Assembly (NCBI GenBank): GCA_003353945.1
Contig: PIVM01000038.1
Span: 1-39,233, forward strand
Direction: 5' to 3'
Source: Gammaproteobacteria bacterium
GTDB lineage: Bacteria > Pseudomonadota > Gammaproteobacteria > Pseudomonadales > PIVM01
Length of the DNA stretch: 39,233 nt
Numbering within the stretch: position 1 is the stretch's first letter; each line of letters opens with the position of its first letter. Shown piece after piece: positions 8,627-16,852 of this stretch. The notes under the pieces were generated by a model. It searched no databases and was not told where the DNA came from. It worked only from the letters and a program-made list of their open reading frames with translations. Both the position numbers and the translations under genes were made by a program.

Positions 8627-10534
8627 ATGACTCGATACGAATCGTCGATGAAGCGATCGCTTTACAGTATTCTGAGTATCCCCGAAAAGCTTGTGACGGC
8701 GCTGGTATCAGGATTTTGGCGTTTTCTTAACGGCTTACGTCGATTTGTTGCCAATCTGTTTTTCCTGATGCTGCTGATAGGGCTGATATTTGTCTTTGTT
8801 GCAGAAAAACGAACCGGTCTTTTGTTGCCGGTAAAAGGTGGTTTATTGATAAATCCCAAGGGGGTGGTGGTTGAACAGCTCAGTTATGCCAATTCCCTTG
8901 ATGAATTATATATGCTGTCAACGGATGGACCGCAGGAAATTCTGCTGTCAGAATTTCTGCAGCTTATTTCGAGAGCCAAGAGCGACAGCAATATTACAGC
9001 AATTGTGCTGCAGCCCGGTGGCTTGGTAGGTACTGGTATAAGTAAAATCAATGCCATTGGCGAGGCATTGTTGGATTTCAAGCAGTCGGGTAAGCCTGTT
9101 ATCGCGGTAGGGGACTATTACTCCCAAATGCAGTATCTGTTGGCTAGCTATGCAGATGAAATCTATCTGCATCCGATGGGTGGTATCGAGTTGAAAGGGC
9201 TGTCAATCTATCGAACCTATTACAAAGAGGCACTGGATAAACTTGCCGTTGACTACCATGTTTTTCGTGTGGGCGCTTATAAATCGGCATTGGAACCTTA
9301 TCTGCGCAACGATATGTCACCCGAAGCCAAACAGGCAAATAATGTATGGTTAACAGACTTGTGGCGAAGCTATACACAAACAGTCAGTCAGCAGCGTGGA
9401 ATCAGTGTTGCGGGTATCGACCAGTATGTGAATCAGCAGGATGAGTTGTTGGTGGCACAGAACGGAGATGTAGCGAAGACCGCTTTAGCTGCCAGTCTGG
9501 TGGATGGTATTAAAACCAGACCAGAGCAGCGGCGCTATCTTATCGAAAAACTGGGCGGTAATGATGATGAAACGAATTTCAAGCACGTTAAGTTTTCCGA
9601 TTATTTGGGAATGAACCATTTATTTACGCCATTGAAGTCGAATATGGAGTCGTATAAGGACAAACAGGTTGGTGTCATTATTGCGAAAGGTGAAATTGTT
9701 GACGGGCGTGCACCGCCGGGTGCGATTGGGGGGGACTCCTTGGCCGAACTCATTCGACAAGCGCGAACCAAACAAGAGATTAAGACCTTGGTTCTACGGA
9801 TCGACAGTCCTGGGGGTAGTGTGTTTGCCTCTCAAGTTATCAGTGATGAGCTGGCGTTATTTCGTCAAAGCGGAAAACCCCTGGTAGTGTCCATGGGATC
9901 GGTTGCCGCTTCAGGAGGTTACTGGATAAGTACTGATGCAGATCAGATATGGGCGGAGCCCGATACTATCACGGGTTCTATAGGTGTCTACGGCGCATTG
10001 CCTTCTTTGGCAAGAAGTTTGACTAAAATTGGTCTTCACAATGACGGTGTAGGAACGTCCCGACTATCAGGTGCTTATCAATTGGAGCGGCCTTTGAGTG
10101 ATTATGCTGCACGTATTGCGCAGCTTGAAGTGGAGAATGTATACCGGCAGTTTGTTCAGCGCGTAGCTGTTGGTCGTAAAATGTCTGATGACCAGGTGGC
10201 TGCTGTGGCGCAGGGCCGAGTCTGGACAGGACGTTTGGCGCATGCAAATGGGTTGGTGGACAAGCTGGGTGGTTTGCAGAACGCAATTGAGGCTGCGGCT
10301 GAACTGGCCGGTCTTAAAGAATACAGTCAGCATGTCTTGCAGCGAAAGTTATCGCCCAGAGAGCAAATATTGCGTCAATTAAATAGTATTCGATTTGATG
10401 TATATGAACAGTCTGTTGAAAATGCATGGTTATCTGCGATAAGCGCTTTAATAAAGGAATTCAAAATCCTTGAACAGATGAATGATCCCAAGGGACTTTA
10501 CAGTTATTGCGTTGCTTGCAAACTATTTCAATAA
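8627..10534 (+). CDS. sppA: Signal peptide peptidase SppA (67K type)
   Basis: A membrane-anchored serine/lysine protease that degrades signal peptides left after secretion. It has an N-terminal anchor (FVANLFFLMLLIGLIFVFV) followed by two tandem S49 domains. Counting from ATG 8627 (635 aa), the catalytic Lys is K219 (GAYKSALEP) in the first domain and the nucleophile is S429 (VAASGGYW) in the second. E. coli SppA is 618 aa with K209/S409, so the architecture agrees. The frame is open to a TTG at 8534 and ATGs exist at 8597/8600; I choose 8627 because AGAGAG sits about 7 nt upstream. The efpL gene follows after 13 nt. Confidence 0.92.
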   Translation: MTRYESSMKRSLYSILSIPEKLVTALVSGFWRFLNGLRRFVANLFFLMLLIGLIFVFVAEKRTGLLLPVKGGLLINPKGVVVEQLSYANSLDELYMLSTDGPQEILLSEFLQLISRAKSDSNITAIVLQPGGLVGTGISKINAIGEALLDFKQSGKPVIAVGDYYSQMQYLLASYADEIYLHPMGGIELKGLSIYRTYYKEALDKLAVDYHVFRVGAYKSALEPYLRNDMSPEAKQANNVWLTDLWRSYTQTVSQQRGISVAGIDQYVNQQDELLVAQNGDVAKTALAASLVDGIKTRPEQRRYLIEKLGGNDDETNFKHVKFSDYLGMNHLFTPLKSNMESYKDKQVGVIIAKGEIVDGRAPPGAIGGDSLAELIRQARTKQEIKTLVLRIDSPGGSVFASQVISDELALFRQSGKPLVVSMGSVAASGGYWISTDADQIWAEPDTITGSIGVYGALPSLARSLTKIGLHNDGVGTSRLSGAYQLERPLSDYAARIAQLEVENVYRQFVQRVAVGRKMSDDQVAAVAQGRVWTGRLAHANGLVDKLGGLQNAIEAAAELAGLKEYSQHVLQRKLSPREQILRQLNSIRFDVYEQSVENAWLSAISALIKEFKILEQMNDPKGLYSYCVACKLFQ

Positions 10535-10547
10535 ATGAGGAGGGTGT

Positions 10548-11120
10548 GTGTCTAAAACGTGTGATTTAAAAAAGAGCGATGTCGTGGAGATTGATGGCCA
10601 GTTGTATGTGGTCAAGCAGATTGATGTTAAGTCGCCTTCCTCCAGAGGGGCAGTAACGCTCTATAAGGTGCGCTATAGTCAAGTGCAGACGGGGCAGAAG
10701 CTCGAACAAACTTACAAAGGCGATGACCAGATCAATACAGCGGAACTCAGTCGTCGAAAAATGCAGTACTCCTATCTTGATGGCGATGATGTGGTACTGA
10801 TGGATGAGGAGGACTACAGCCAATACCAAATTGCACTGGCTGACCTTGAGCAGGAACGTTATTACTTGACCGAAGGCATGTCAGGCATTCTTGGTTTGTT
10901 GGTGGAACAACAACTGATTGGGATCGAGTTGCCACAATCGCTGGTGATGGAGATCGTTGAGACTGCGCCCGCTATTAAGGGTGCCTCGGCAACGGGTCGT
11001 ACCAAGCCGGCAACTTTGGCCACCGGATTGGTGATTCAAGTGCCTGAATATCTGACCGCAGGAGAGAAAGTGAAAATCAATACGCAGGATAATAAATTTA
11101 TGTCGCGGGCTGAAAAGTGA
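10548..11120 (+). CDS. efpL: Elongation factor P-like protein EfpL/YeiP
   Basis: A 190-aa, three-domain EF-P paralogue that binds the ribosome and relieves stalling at proline-rich or related motifs. The domain I loop has SPSSRGAVTLYK with arginine 33 at the tip where classical EF-P has the modified lysine; this places it in the YeiP/EfpL branch rather than EF-P. The rest (VVLMDEEDYSQY, GLLVEQQLIGIELP, ATGLVIQVPEYLTAGEKVKINT) follows EF-P domains II and III. The start is GTG 10548 with a strong GAGGAGGG just upstream. Its stop overlaps the next gene's GTG (GTGA), suggesting translational coupling. Confidence 0.9.
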   Translation: MSKTCDLKKSDVVEIDGQLYVVKQIDVKSPSSRGAVTLYKVRYSQVQTGQKLEQTYKGDDQINTAELSRRKMQYSYLDGDDVVLMDEEDYSQYQIALADLEQERYYLTEGMSGILGLLVEQQLIGIELPQSLVMEIVETAPAIKGASATGRTKPATLATGLVIQVPEYLTAGEKVKINTQDNKFMSRAEK

Positions 11121-12235
11121 AAAAAATGCCCTTCTGGCGTGCTAGGGCGTCTAATCACAAAAGTATTGCTGGATATGGCGTCTTGCTGCTAAGTCTTTTG
11201 CTAAGCGGCTGTGAAACGGTGGCCTTTTACGGTCAGGCGTTGCGTGGACATTGGCAAATATTGTCCGCGCGCCAGCCAATAAAAACTATATTGGAACAGC
11301 AGGATGTTAAACCTGAGTTGGCGAGTAAACTGCAATTGATATTGCAGGTGCGTGAATTCGCGAGCAGTCAGCTTCAGCTGCCAGTAGCAGACAATTATTT
11401 GGATTACACCGATATTCATCGATCTTTCGTTGTGTGGAATGTTTTTGCCGCGCCTGCCTTGTCTATCAAGCCGCTTACCTGGTGTTATCCCGTTGCAGGG
11501 TGTGTCAGCTATCGCGGCTACTTCAATGAAAGCAAAGCACGGAAGAAGGCGGACGTTTTATCCCTACAGGGTTATGATGTGTATGTTGGTGGTGTTGCTG
11601 CCTATTCGACACTCGGTTGGCTTGATGATGTTGTGCTTAACACGTTTATTCGTCGTGGCGATACACAGTTGGTTGTGTTGATTATTCATGAGCTGGCGCA
11701 TCAGCAACTCTATATTGCGGGGGATACCACGTTTAGTGAGAGCTTTGCCCGTGCAGTGGAAATCGAAGGTGTTCGACAGTGGCTCGAAATGCATGGCGAT
11801 CAAACAGCTTACGAAACCTATTTACAGAATCAGCAGCGTCATGACGCCTGGGTGATTATGTTATCAGATTATCGCAAACAGCTTGATACGCTGTACCAGA
11901 CTGATAAAACTGATTTGGAAAAACTGCAAGAGAAGCAGCTTCTGTTTGATGATCTGTTTGAAGCCTACCAGGAGTTTAAGCTGCAATGGAATAACTACGC
12001 GGGTTATGATGCATGGATGACAGCTTCCTTAAACAACGCCAAATTGGCCACGGTAGGGGATTATAACGATTGGGTGCCAGCCTTTCGGCAATTGTTTCTG
12101 GATAAGCAAAGGAGTTGGCCAGATTTTTACGAGCGTTGTATTGAGCTGTCAAAACTTGAATCGAGTGAGCGGGAAGGAATGCTGGAAGAATTGCGAGAGC
12201 GATTTTTTAATCCTTCAGTCGGTGTAGTCAAGTGA
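11117..12235 (+). CDS. Predicted lipoprotein zinc aminopeptidase (COG4324 type)
   Basis: A 372-aa envelope protein: a basic N-terminus, a hydrophobic segment, then lipobox LLLSGC with lipidated Cys32. Zinc-protease motif HELAH at 191-195 is followed by the SESFARAVEIEG helix that supplies the third ligand. The fold family is annotated as predicted aminopeptidase; I know of no defined substrate. The long C-terminal helical region (residues about 240-360) is normal for it. The start is GTG 11117, overlapping the efpL stop by 4 nt; its own stop likewise overlaps the GTG of dgkA, so the three genes look coupled. Confidence 0.85.
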   Translation: MKKMPFWRARASNHKSIAGYGVLLLSLLLSGCETVAFYGQALRGHWQILSARQPIKTILEQQDVKPELASKLQLILQVREFASSQLQLPVADNYLDYTDIHRSFVVWNVFAAPALSIKPLTWCYPVAGCVSYRGYFNESKARKKADVLSLQGYDVYVGGVAAYSTLGWLDDVVLNTFIRRGDTQLVVLIIHELAHQQLYIAGDTTFSESFARAVEIEGVRQWLEMHGDQTAYETYLQNQQRHDAWVIMLSDYRKQLDTLYQTDKTDLEKLQEKQLLFDDLFEAYQEFKLQWNNYAGYDAWMTASLNNAKLATVGDYNDWVPAFRQLFLDKQRSWPDFYERCIELSKLESSEREGMLEELRERFFNPSVGVVK

Positions 12236-12702
12236 GGAGGCAATCGTTTTCCTTCAAGCAATTTTCCTTCAAGCAATTTTCCTTCAAGCAATTTTCCTTC
12301 AAGCAATTTTCCTTCAAACAATTTTCCTTCAAGCAATTTTCCTTCAAACAATTTTCCTTCAAACAAAGGCTTGGCAGTTTTCGCTATGCAGCAGCCGGAT
12401 TAAAAGTGCTGCTAAGTAGTCAGCATAATGCCTGGTTGCATGCCTTGGCCACCGTATTGGTGCTTGTATGTGGGTTGATGTTGGATCTTCGTTCTCAGGA
12501 TTGGATCTTTGTTGTGATTGCTTGTGCAATGGTCTGGAGTATGGAAGCGCTCAATACGGCAATAGAGTTTTTGGCGGATGCCGTCCACCCCGAGCAGCAT
12601 CCCCTGATAGAGAAGGCTAAGGATGTAGCTGCCGCTGGTGTGTTGATTGCCGCACTGGCAGCCGTTCTGATCGCTATTCTGGTTTTTATACCCTATTTGT
12701 AA
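12232..12702 (+). CDS. dgkA: Diacylglycerol/undecaprenol kinase family protein with repeat extension
   Basis: A small three-helix inner-membrane lipid kinase that recycles diacylglycerol or undecaprenol. The core (residues about 44-156) starts LGSFRYAAAGLKVLL and carries MEALNTAIEFLADAV and HPLIEKAKDVAAAGVLIAA, holding the catalytic Glu and the nucleotide site. It resembles Gram-positive DagK/UdpK types more than E. coli DgkA. The unusual part is residues 6-45: eight copies of the pentapeptide FSFKQ, encoded by a 15-bp tandem repeat. The only in-frame start is GTG 12232, overlapping the upstream stop as GTGA; a perfect AGGAGG lies immediately downstream of it, where no start codon follows in this frame. 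Total 156 aa against about 120 in the family. Confidence 0.85.
   Translation: MRRQSFSFKQFSFKQFSFKQFSFKQFSFKQFSFKQFSFKQFSFKQRLGSFRYAAAGLKVLLSSQHNAWLHALATVLVLVCGLMLDLRSQDWIFVVIACAMVWSMEALNTAIEFLADAVHPEQHPLIEKAKDVAAAGVLIAALAAVLIAILVFIPYL
12247..12366 (+). repeat. 15-bp x 8 in-frame tandem repeat (minisatellite) in dgkA
   Basis: Eight head-to-tail copies of a 15-bp unit, TTTTCCTTCAAGCAA. Units 5, 7 and 8 differ only by AAACAA at the end. Each encodes FSFKQ, so copy-number change adds or removes five residues without a frameshift. Near-identity suggests recent slippage-driven expansion. Confidence 0.97.
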
Positions 12703-12904
12703 GTTTGGGTAAAAAATGCAAAATACACTGAGAAAATCGTCCCTCTGTCCAGCGCTACATGTCTGTCGGCAATTCGCGCCATTAGCGTGCACCAGCCCAA
12801 AATCTGCTGAATATATTTTTCAGCGGGAGTAGCTGTCTGGTTTTCGTCATGCTTGAAGATTATACATGATTACGTTAATTTACCTTTTTCGATTGGAAAT
12901 TAAT

Positions 12905-12910
12905 TATAAT
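12905..12910 (+). promoter_or_regulatory. Candidate -10 box for the HEPN/MNT operon
   Basis: A perfect TATAAT, 37 nt upstream of the HEPN start, in an AT-rich stretch. No clear -35 is seen. Confidence 0.4.
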
Positions 12911-12947
12911 GACGACTACATCTTTTGCACACACAAGTTGATCTGAC

Positions 12948-13337
12948 ATGACTGGAATCATATTAACATCTCTGGAAAAAGCTCTGCATTCTTTACATCG
13001 GGCGCTTCAGCAGGAAAAAAACGAGTTTATTCGTGACGCGGTAGTACAGCGTTTTGAATACACTTTCGAGTTGTGCTGGAAAATGTTGCGCCGACAATTG
13101 ATCGAAGAATTAGGTAGCGAAAGTGTCAATGGCTTGAGTCGAAAGGACCTGTTTCGGATCTCGGCTGAGCAAGGTTTGATCAGCGATCCCGTGCACTGGT
13201 TTGCTTTTCATAAAGCGCGTAACGAAACATCACATACGTATAACGAAGAGGTTGCAGAAGAGGTTTATCGTGTGGCTGAAACGTTCTTACCCGAGGCAGA
13301 TGCCTTGTACAGCATATTGAGAGAACGAAATGCTTGA
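12948..13337 (+). CDS. HEPN-domain protein (HI0074/HepT-like), putative RNase toxin
   Basis: A 129-aa all-helical protein of the nucleotidyltransferase-substrate-binding (HI0074) type. It carries R91-N-E-T-S-H96-T-Y98, an exact RX4HXY motif: Arg/His are the HEPN RNase residues, and Tyr is the residue AMPylated by the partner in type VII toxin-antitoxin systems. The partner gene overlaps its 3' end by 8 nt in another frame, so the pair is co-translated. Toxin-first order is normal for HepT/MntA. HI0074-type pairs are less studied than HepT/MntA of Shewanella, so toxicity is inference. Confidence 0.85.
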   Translation: MTGIILTSLEKALHSLHRALQQEKNEFIRDAVVQRFEYTFELCWKMLRRQLIEELGSESVNGLSRKDLFRISAEQGLISDPVHWFAFHKARNETSHTYNEEVAEEVYRVAETFLPEADALYSILRERNA

Positions 13338-13623
13338 TGTCAGCGCTGGCGAACTGCAACAGGTAAGGCAGATATTATTAGAGAAATTACCGGACAAAAC
13401 AACAGCCTATGCTTTTGGCTCACGTACACAAAATACGGCACGTCGATTCTCTGATCTGGATATCGTGTTGATGGCAGAAAATGGATTATCGTTTGCGTTG
13501 CTGGCCGAGTTACAAGAAGCATTTTCAGAATCAGACCTGCCATATCGAATTGATCTAATTGATTGGGATCGAATTAGCGGTGAATTCAAGGCAGTGATCA
13601 AGCAGCAATTAGTGGAAATCTGA
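13330..13623 (+). CDS. MNT-domain minimal nucleotidyltransferase (MntA-like antitoxin)
   Basis: A 97-aa nucleotidyltransferase with the full active-site signature: G30-S31, ten residues, then D42-L-D44 (GSX10DXD). A later acidic residue in PYRIDLIDWD completes the metal-binding triad. In type VII systems such proteins AMPylate the HEPN toxin on its motif tyrosine and inactivate it. The length is that of free-standing MNT proteins. It starts with ATG inside the end of the HEPN gene. Confidence 0.87.
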   Translation: MLDVSAGELQQVRQILLEKLPDKTTAYAFGSRTQNTARRFSDLDIVLMAENGLSFALLAELQEAFSESDLPYRIDLIDWDRISGEFKAVIKQQLVEI

Positions 13624-14046
13624 ACACTAAATTGCATAATAATGGAAGGCGGTTTAAATATTAATCGATTCGCATCGTGGGATACAACAAGCAGTCAGTC
13701 AAGTGTATTGCACCAAGATTTTCGGTACGTCAGATACGGAAGGATTGACGAGCCATTGTGCACAACCCGAGCTACAACGAATACGGAAAAGCGCGAAGAA
13801 CTGAGATTAGAGGGCCAGGAAGGCCAGCCAATCCATTATTGCTGCAGCTGTCCCTTGTGCAAATGACCTAATTCCTTGGTCAAACCTTCCTGGCAATGCA
13901 TTCATCCTGAACGCGGGAAGAACTATATCAACAATTCACCTAACAGCATAGCTTTTTTGTAATGATTGCTGCTATTCAGTGAGGGTTGTCAGCTAATAAG
14001 GAGAAAAGGCTGGTTTCTATGGATACACGATGATGTCGCCATTATT
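13624..14046. other. Intergenic stretch, no supported gene
   Basis: About 420 bases. The only notable structure is a 10-bp inverted repeat, GCCAGGAAGG at 13814-13823 with CCTTCCTGGC at 13885-13894. A 74-codon frame at 13642 has no recognisable domain or ribosome-binding site. The stretch could hold a terminator for the toxin-antitoxin pair. Confidence 0.4.
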
Positions 14047-15153
14047 TTAGCCATTAATGCTGATAACCGTACGGATTCCCCTGTTGTGGCTCAAGTCGTC
14101 AAATGCTTCGTTAATTTGTTCCAGTGGGCGCCGGTGAGTAATCATGCCCTCCAGGTCCAGTTGGCCTTCCTGCCATAAGCGAATCAGGCGAGGAATTTCA
14201 AATAGCGAATTACTCGAACCCAACAAACAGCCGCAGAGCTTCTTTTCGGTAGCGGCAAATAACACGGCTGGATTGAGTGAAATTGCCTGATCAATCGGTG
14301 GGGCGCCAACACAAACCGTGCAGCCGCCTGAACGGGATGCCATGACAGCTGCCTCGACCAGTGATGCCTGTCCTGCAGTTTCAAAGGCATAATCTACACC
14401 GATTTGATTGGTCAGCAATAGGCATTGACTGACGAGGTCGTCAATGGTGGGATCTAGCGTGTGGGTTGCGCCAAAGGATTTTGCCGCCTCCCTGCGTTCT
14501 GCTACCGGATCAGATACAATGATCGTGGTTGCTCCGGCAATTCGGGCACCTTGTACGGTAGCCATACCGACGCCGCCCAATCCAATAATCAGTACAGTTG
14601 CGCCAGGTTCCACATTGGCCGTATTCAGAACTGAACCTACGCCTGTTTGCACGGCGCAGCCAATAACACAGGCGATATCCAGAGGAATTTCGTCAGCTAT
14701 TTTTACTGCGCCACTCGCTTGGGTGATAACCTGCTCGGCAAAGGCGGCGACGCCAACACCGCGCAAAACGGGTTGCCCCTGGCGTTGTAAGCCTGTTTCA
14801 CCGTCAGGCAGTGTGTGAGTCATAATGGCCTGCCCGTTGACACACAGGCTATGTTCATTGCGAACGCAGTAATAGCAGTGGCCGCAGGGTGGAGCAGGTG
14901 TGAGTATGACGTGGTCTCCAACGGCTAGATGAGTCACACCAGGACCTATTGCATCGACTATTCCGGACGCCTCGTGTCCGAGAATCACCGGACCAGGAGC
15001 AGGAAAAGTGCCATCTGCAACACTCACATCCGAGTGACAAACACTGCAGTATTTTACGTTTACACGCACCTCTGCGGTCCTGGGTTCCATAATTTGAATG
15101 TCATTATATATTTTGAGGGGTTTACCGGCCTCTTCGAGCACAGCTGCTTTCAT
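14047..15153 (-). CDS. Zinc-dependent alcohol dehydrogenase (MDR superfamily, class III-like)
   Basis: A 368-aa NAD(P)-dependent dehydrogenase of the medium-chain superfamily. Catalytic-zinc ligands are visible at Cys39 (CHSD) and His60-Glu61 (GHEASG); the third is the Cys in IGCAVQTG. Structural zinc is held by the Cys90, 93, 96, 104 cluster (PCGHCYYC...LC). The Rossmann motif GLGGVG follows VLI and D in IIVSDP suggests NAD over NADP. The overall pattern is near class III/Zn-ADH enzymes, but GSH-dependent formaldehyde activity is not shown. It stands alone, with 268 nt to the next gene on the same strand. Confidence 0.9.
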   Translation of the reverse strand: MKAAVLEEAGKPLKIYNDIQIMEPRTAEVRVNVKYCSVCHSDVSVADGTFPAPGPVILGHEASGIVDAIGPGVTHLAVGDHVILTPAPPCGHCYYCVRNEHSLCVNGQAIMTHTLPDGETGLQRQGQPVLRGVGVAAFAEQVITQASGAVKIADEIPLDIACVIGCAVQTGVGSVLNTANVEPGATVLIIGLGGVGMATVQGARIAGATTIIVSDPVAERREAAKSFGATHTLDPTIDDLVSQCLLLTNQIGVDYAFETAGQASLVEAAVMASRSGGCTVCVGAPPIDQAISLNPAVLFAATEKKLCGCLLGSSNSLFEIPRLIRLWQEGQLDLEGMITHRRPLEQINEAFDDLSHNRGIRTVISING

Positions 15154-15421
15154 ACTGTTTACCTGTCATCTGAACCTGCGTTTGCTGAACTGTATTATAG
15201 TATCCTGAAGTAATGGAGGGTGGTCCGGCTGATATGAATTCGAATTCAGAGCTCATTACGGCGAGTAATGAAGAACACTAGCAAATCAATGTCATATTTT
15301 TCTCAGCGTGAACACATAACTCAGGGATAAACTCTAAACAGCAAACTGCCAATAGACAATCAGCTAAATGTGGCAATTTGGTGAAGCTTTTGTCTCGGTG
15401 ATTTATCGCCTGAAAATACGT

Positions 15422-15847
15422 TTATTGTTTTAAGGTGTCAATAGGTGGTGCATCAAACAGCACCGTGACCTCCTTCAGCAGCTCGCCCTTAGGCCATTGT
15501 AGGAAGATAACGAAATTTAAATAGGGTTCGTTGACAGGTCTGCGACCTGCAATGTGTAGATACGTTTGTCCATTAGTGTCTGTCTTAATGCTAAAGCCAA
15601 GGTCATAATGTGAAGAGTGGCGTTTAAGTTTAAAATGCTGGTATTGTGATTCGCTAGCGAGGCTGACCCGCAATTCTTCCACACTGATTTTGTTAAAGTT
15701 ACTTAAAAGCAGACGAGCTTTCAATGGCATGCCCAACGGCGATTGAAGTTCAATGTCCCCCAAACTCAGCGACAAAGCCAATGGGCTGATAACCAGCATG
15801 CTGACTATCAGGAGCAATCTCAATTGTAAGCTTATTCTTATATGCAT
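15422..15847 (-). CDS. Stand-alone FimV N-terminal-domain-like exported protein
   Basis: A 141-aa protein with a signal peptide (RLLLIVSMLVISPLALS, cleavage near residue 27). The rest matches the conserved N-terminal periplasmic region of FimV/HubP proteins: LGDIELQSPLGMPLKARLLL, LRVSLAS, AGRRPVNEPYLNFVIFLQWP, and a VLFDAPP end. FimV is normally above 600 aa with LysM, TM and TPR parts, all absent here; the frame ends cleanly after the domain. It may be a reduced paralogue or a deletion product. FimV proteins act at the cell pole in type IV pilus assembly; whether this one does is unknown. Confidence 0.7.
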   Translation of the reverse strand: MHIRISLQLRLLLIVSMLVISPLALSLSLGDIELQSPLGMPLKARLLLSNFNKISVEELRVSLASESQYQHFKLKRHSSHYDLGFSIKTDTNGQTYLHIAGRRPVNEPYLNFVIFLQWPKGELLKEVTVLFDAPPIDTLKQ

Positions 15848-16035
15848 TGTCTTTTCCGTTTTGCTAATACAATTCCAATAACATTTACTTCAGTGTAATT
15901 CAGCCTTGTTTTGCTGCAATGCTTTTTTACCTGCCGGCAGTACATTAGCTGCTATTGGTGGTATAGTTCCCGCCTTTATTTACAAGCGATTTACAAACGA
16001 TTTTTATAAATAAACAGCTGGGGAATAGGCATAAT

Positions 16036-16497
16036 ATGACGACTGTATTTAAAACTCCGTTTGCTTTGAAAGAGGCTGTGGGCCAACATTTGGGCTATAG
16101 TGACTGGTTAATAATCGACCAGGATCGTATTAATCTGTTTGCCGATGCCACTGGTGATCACCAGTGGATTCATGTGGATCCAGAAAAAGCCAAAGACGGT
16201 CCCTTTGGTGCCTGTATTGCGCATGGGTATTTGACTTTGTCGTTGGTGAATCTGTTTTTACCGCAGATAATCGATGTTCAGGGTATCTCGATGGGAGTCA
16301 ATTACGGTCTTGGAAAAGTCAGATTCCCTGCGCCAGTGCCCGTAGGGTCAAGCGTACGCGGTGGTGGTCAGTTGATCAGTGTTGAAGATGTCAAGGGTGG
16401 CGTGCAATCAGTCGTTCAGATCACAGTAGAGATCGAGGGGAACGATCGACCCGGATGCGTTGTTGACACTATTAGTCGTTACTTTCCAGAAAAGTAA
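16036..16497 (+). CDS. MaoC-family (R)-specific enoyl-CoA hydratase
   Basis: A 153-aa hot-dog-fold protein hydrating (R)-enoyl-CoA or a related acyl thioester. The hydratase motif is present: FADATGDHQWIHVDPEKA supplies the catalytic Asp and His, followed by the typical GPFGACIAHGYLTLSL helix. YGLGKVRFPAPVPVGS is also family-typical. The short form resembles NodN/PhaJ-like proteins; the pathway is unclear because no other fatty-acid or PHA gene is adjacent. ATG 16036 is preceded by GGGGAATAGG. Confidence 0.9.
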   Translation: MTTVFKTPFALKEAVGQHLGYSDWLIIDQDRINLFADATGDHQWIHVDPEKAKDGPFGACIAHGYLTLSLVNLFLPQIIDVQGISMGVNYGLGKVRFPAPVPVGSSVRGGGQLISVEDVKGGVQSVVQITVEIEGNDRPGCVVDTISRYFPEK

Positions 16498-16539
16498 GTC
16501 GTTCCCGGTAGGTCGTTCTTGGTAGGTCGTCCTTGGTAG
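16498..16539 (+). repeat. 14-bp x 3 tandem repeat after the MaoC stop
   Basis: Three copies of GTCGTTCCCGGTAG-like units at 16498, 16512 and 16526 with one to three substitutions. The array starts right after the TAA and fills most of the gap to the next gene. Confidence 0.9.
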
Positions 16540-16555
16540 AAGGAAATCAAAACTT

Positions 16556-16852
16556 ATGGAACCACTGCAATTCGACTTGACACTCATACAAGCGCGAGGC
16601 GGTAATTTATGCGGGGATGATCGTTTTACTATTGTGGCCTGTGCACAGTGTGGTACCCATTATCTGTATAACGAGGAATTGCGGGATATTTACTATAATC
16701 CTTTTGATCTATCCCGACGGTTTTTTAATATCGAAATGCTTGGGTTGCCGCCCTGTGTTGGTTGTGGCCTCATTGATTGGCGTTTTAGTGCAAGTAATCC
16801 AATAAAAGTGGAGGTGCAGCTTGGGCCATGGGCATGGGTGCTGAAACAATAG
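16556..16852 (+). CDS. Hypothetical protein with two CxxC pairs
   Basis: A 98-aa protein I do not recognise. Two CxxC pairs (CAQC and CVGC, about 40 residues apart) could bind one zinc as a split zinc ribbon; the segment between is aromatic and rich in D/N. It starts with ATG 16556, with AGAAGG about 12 nt upstream and the 14-bp repeat array before it. It follows MaoC by 58 nt on the same strand and may be cotranscribed. Coding is supported by the regular cysteine spacing and absence of low-complexity sequence; function is unknown. Confidence 0.6.
   Translation: MEPLQFDLTLIQARGGNLCGDDRFTIVACAQCGTHYLYNEELRDIYYNPFDLSRRFFNIEMLGLPPCVGCGLIDWRFSASNPIKVEVQLGPWAWVLKQ

Noticed and set aside
12127-12366. 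Antisense open frame with LLEGK repeats over the dgkA minisatellite
   Set aside because: It is the mirror of the 15-bp repeat and of the real coupled genes; no ribosome-binding site or domain.
12247-12366. CRISPR-like array
   Set aside because: Units are contiguous with no spacers and are in frame with dgkA; it is a minisatellite.
13642-13866. 74-codon frame after the toxin-antitoxin pair
   Set aside because: Polar, unstructured-looking composition, no ribosome-binding site, no motif; kept as intergenic.
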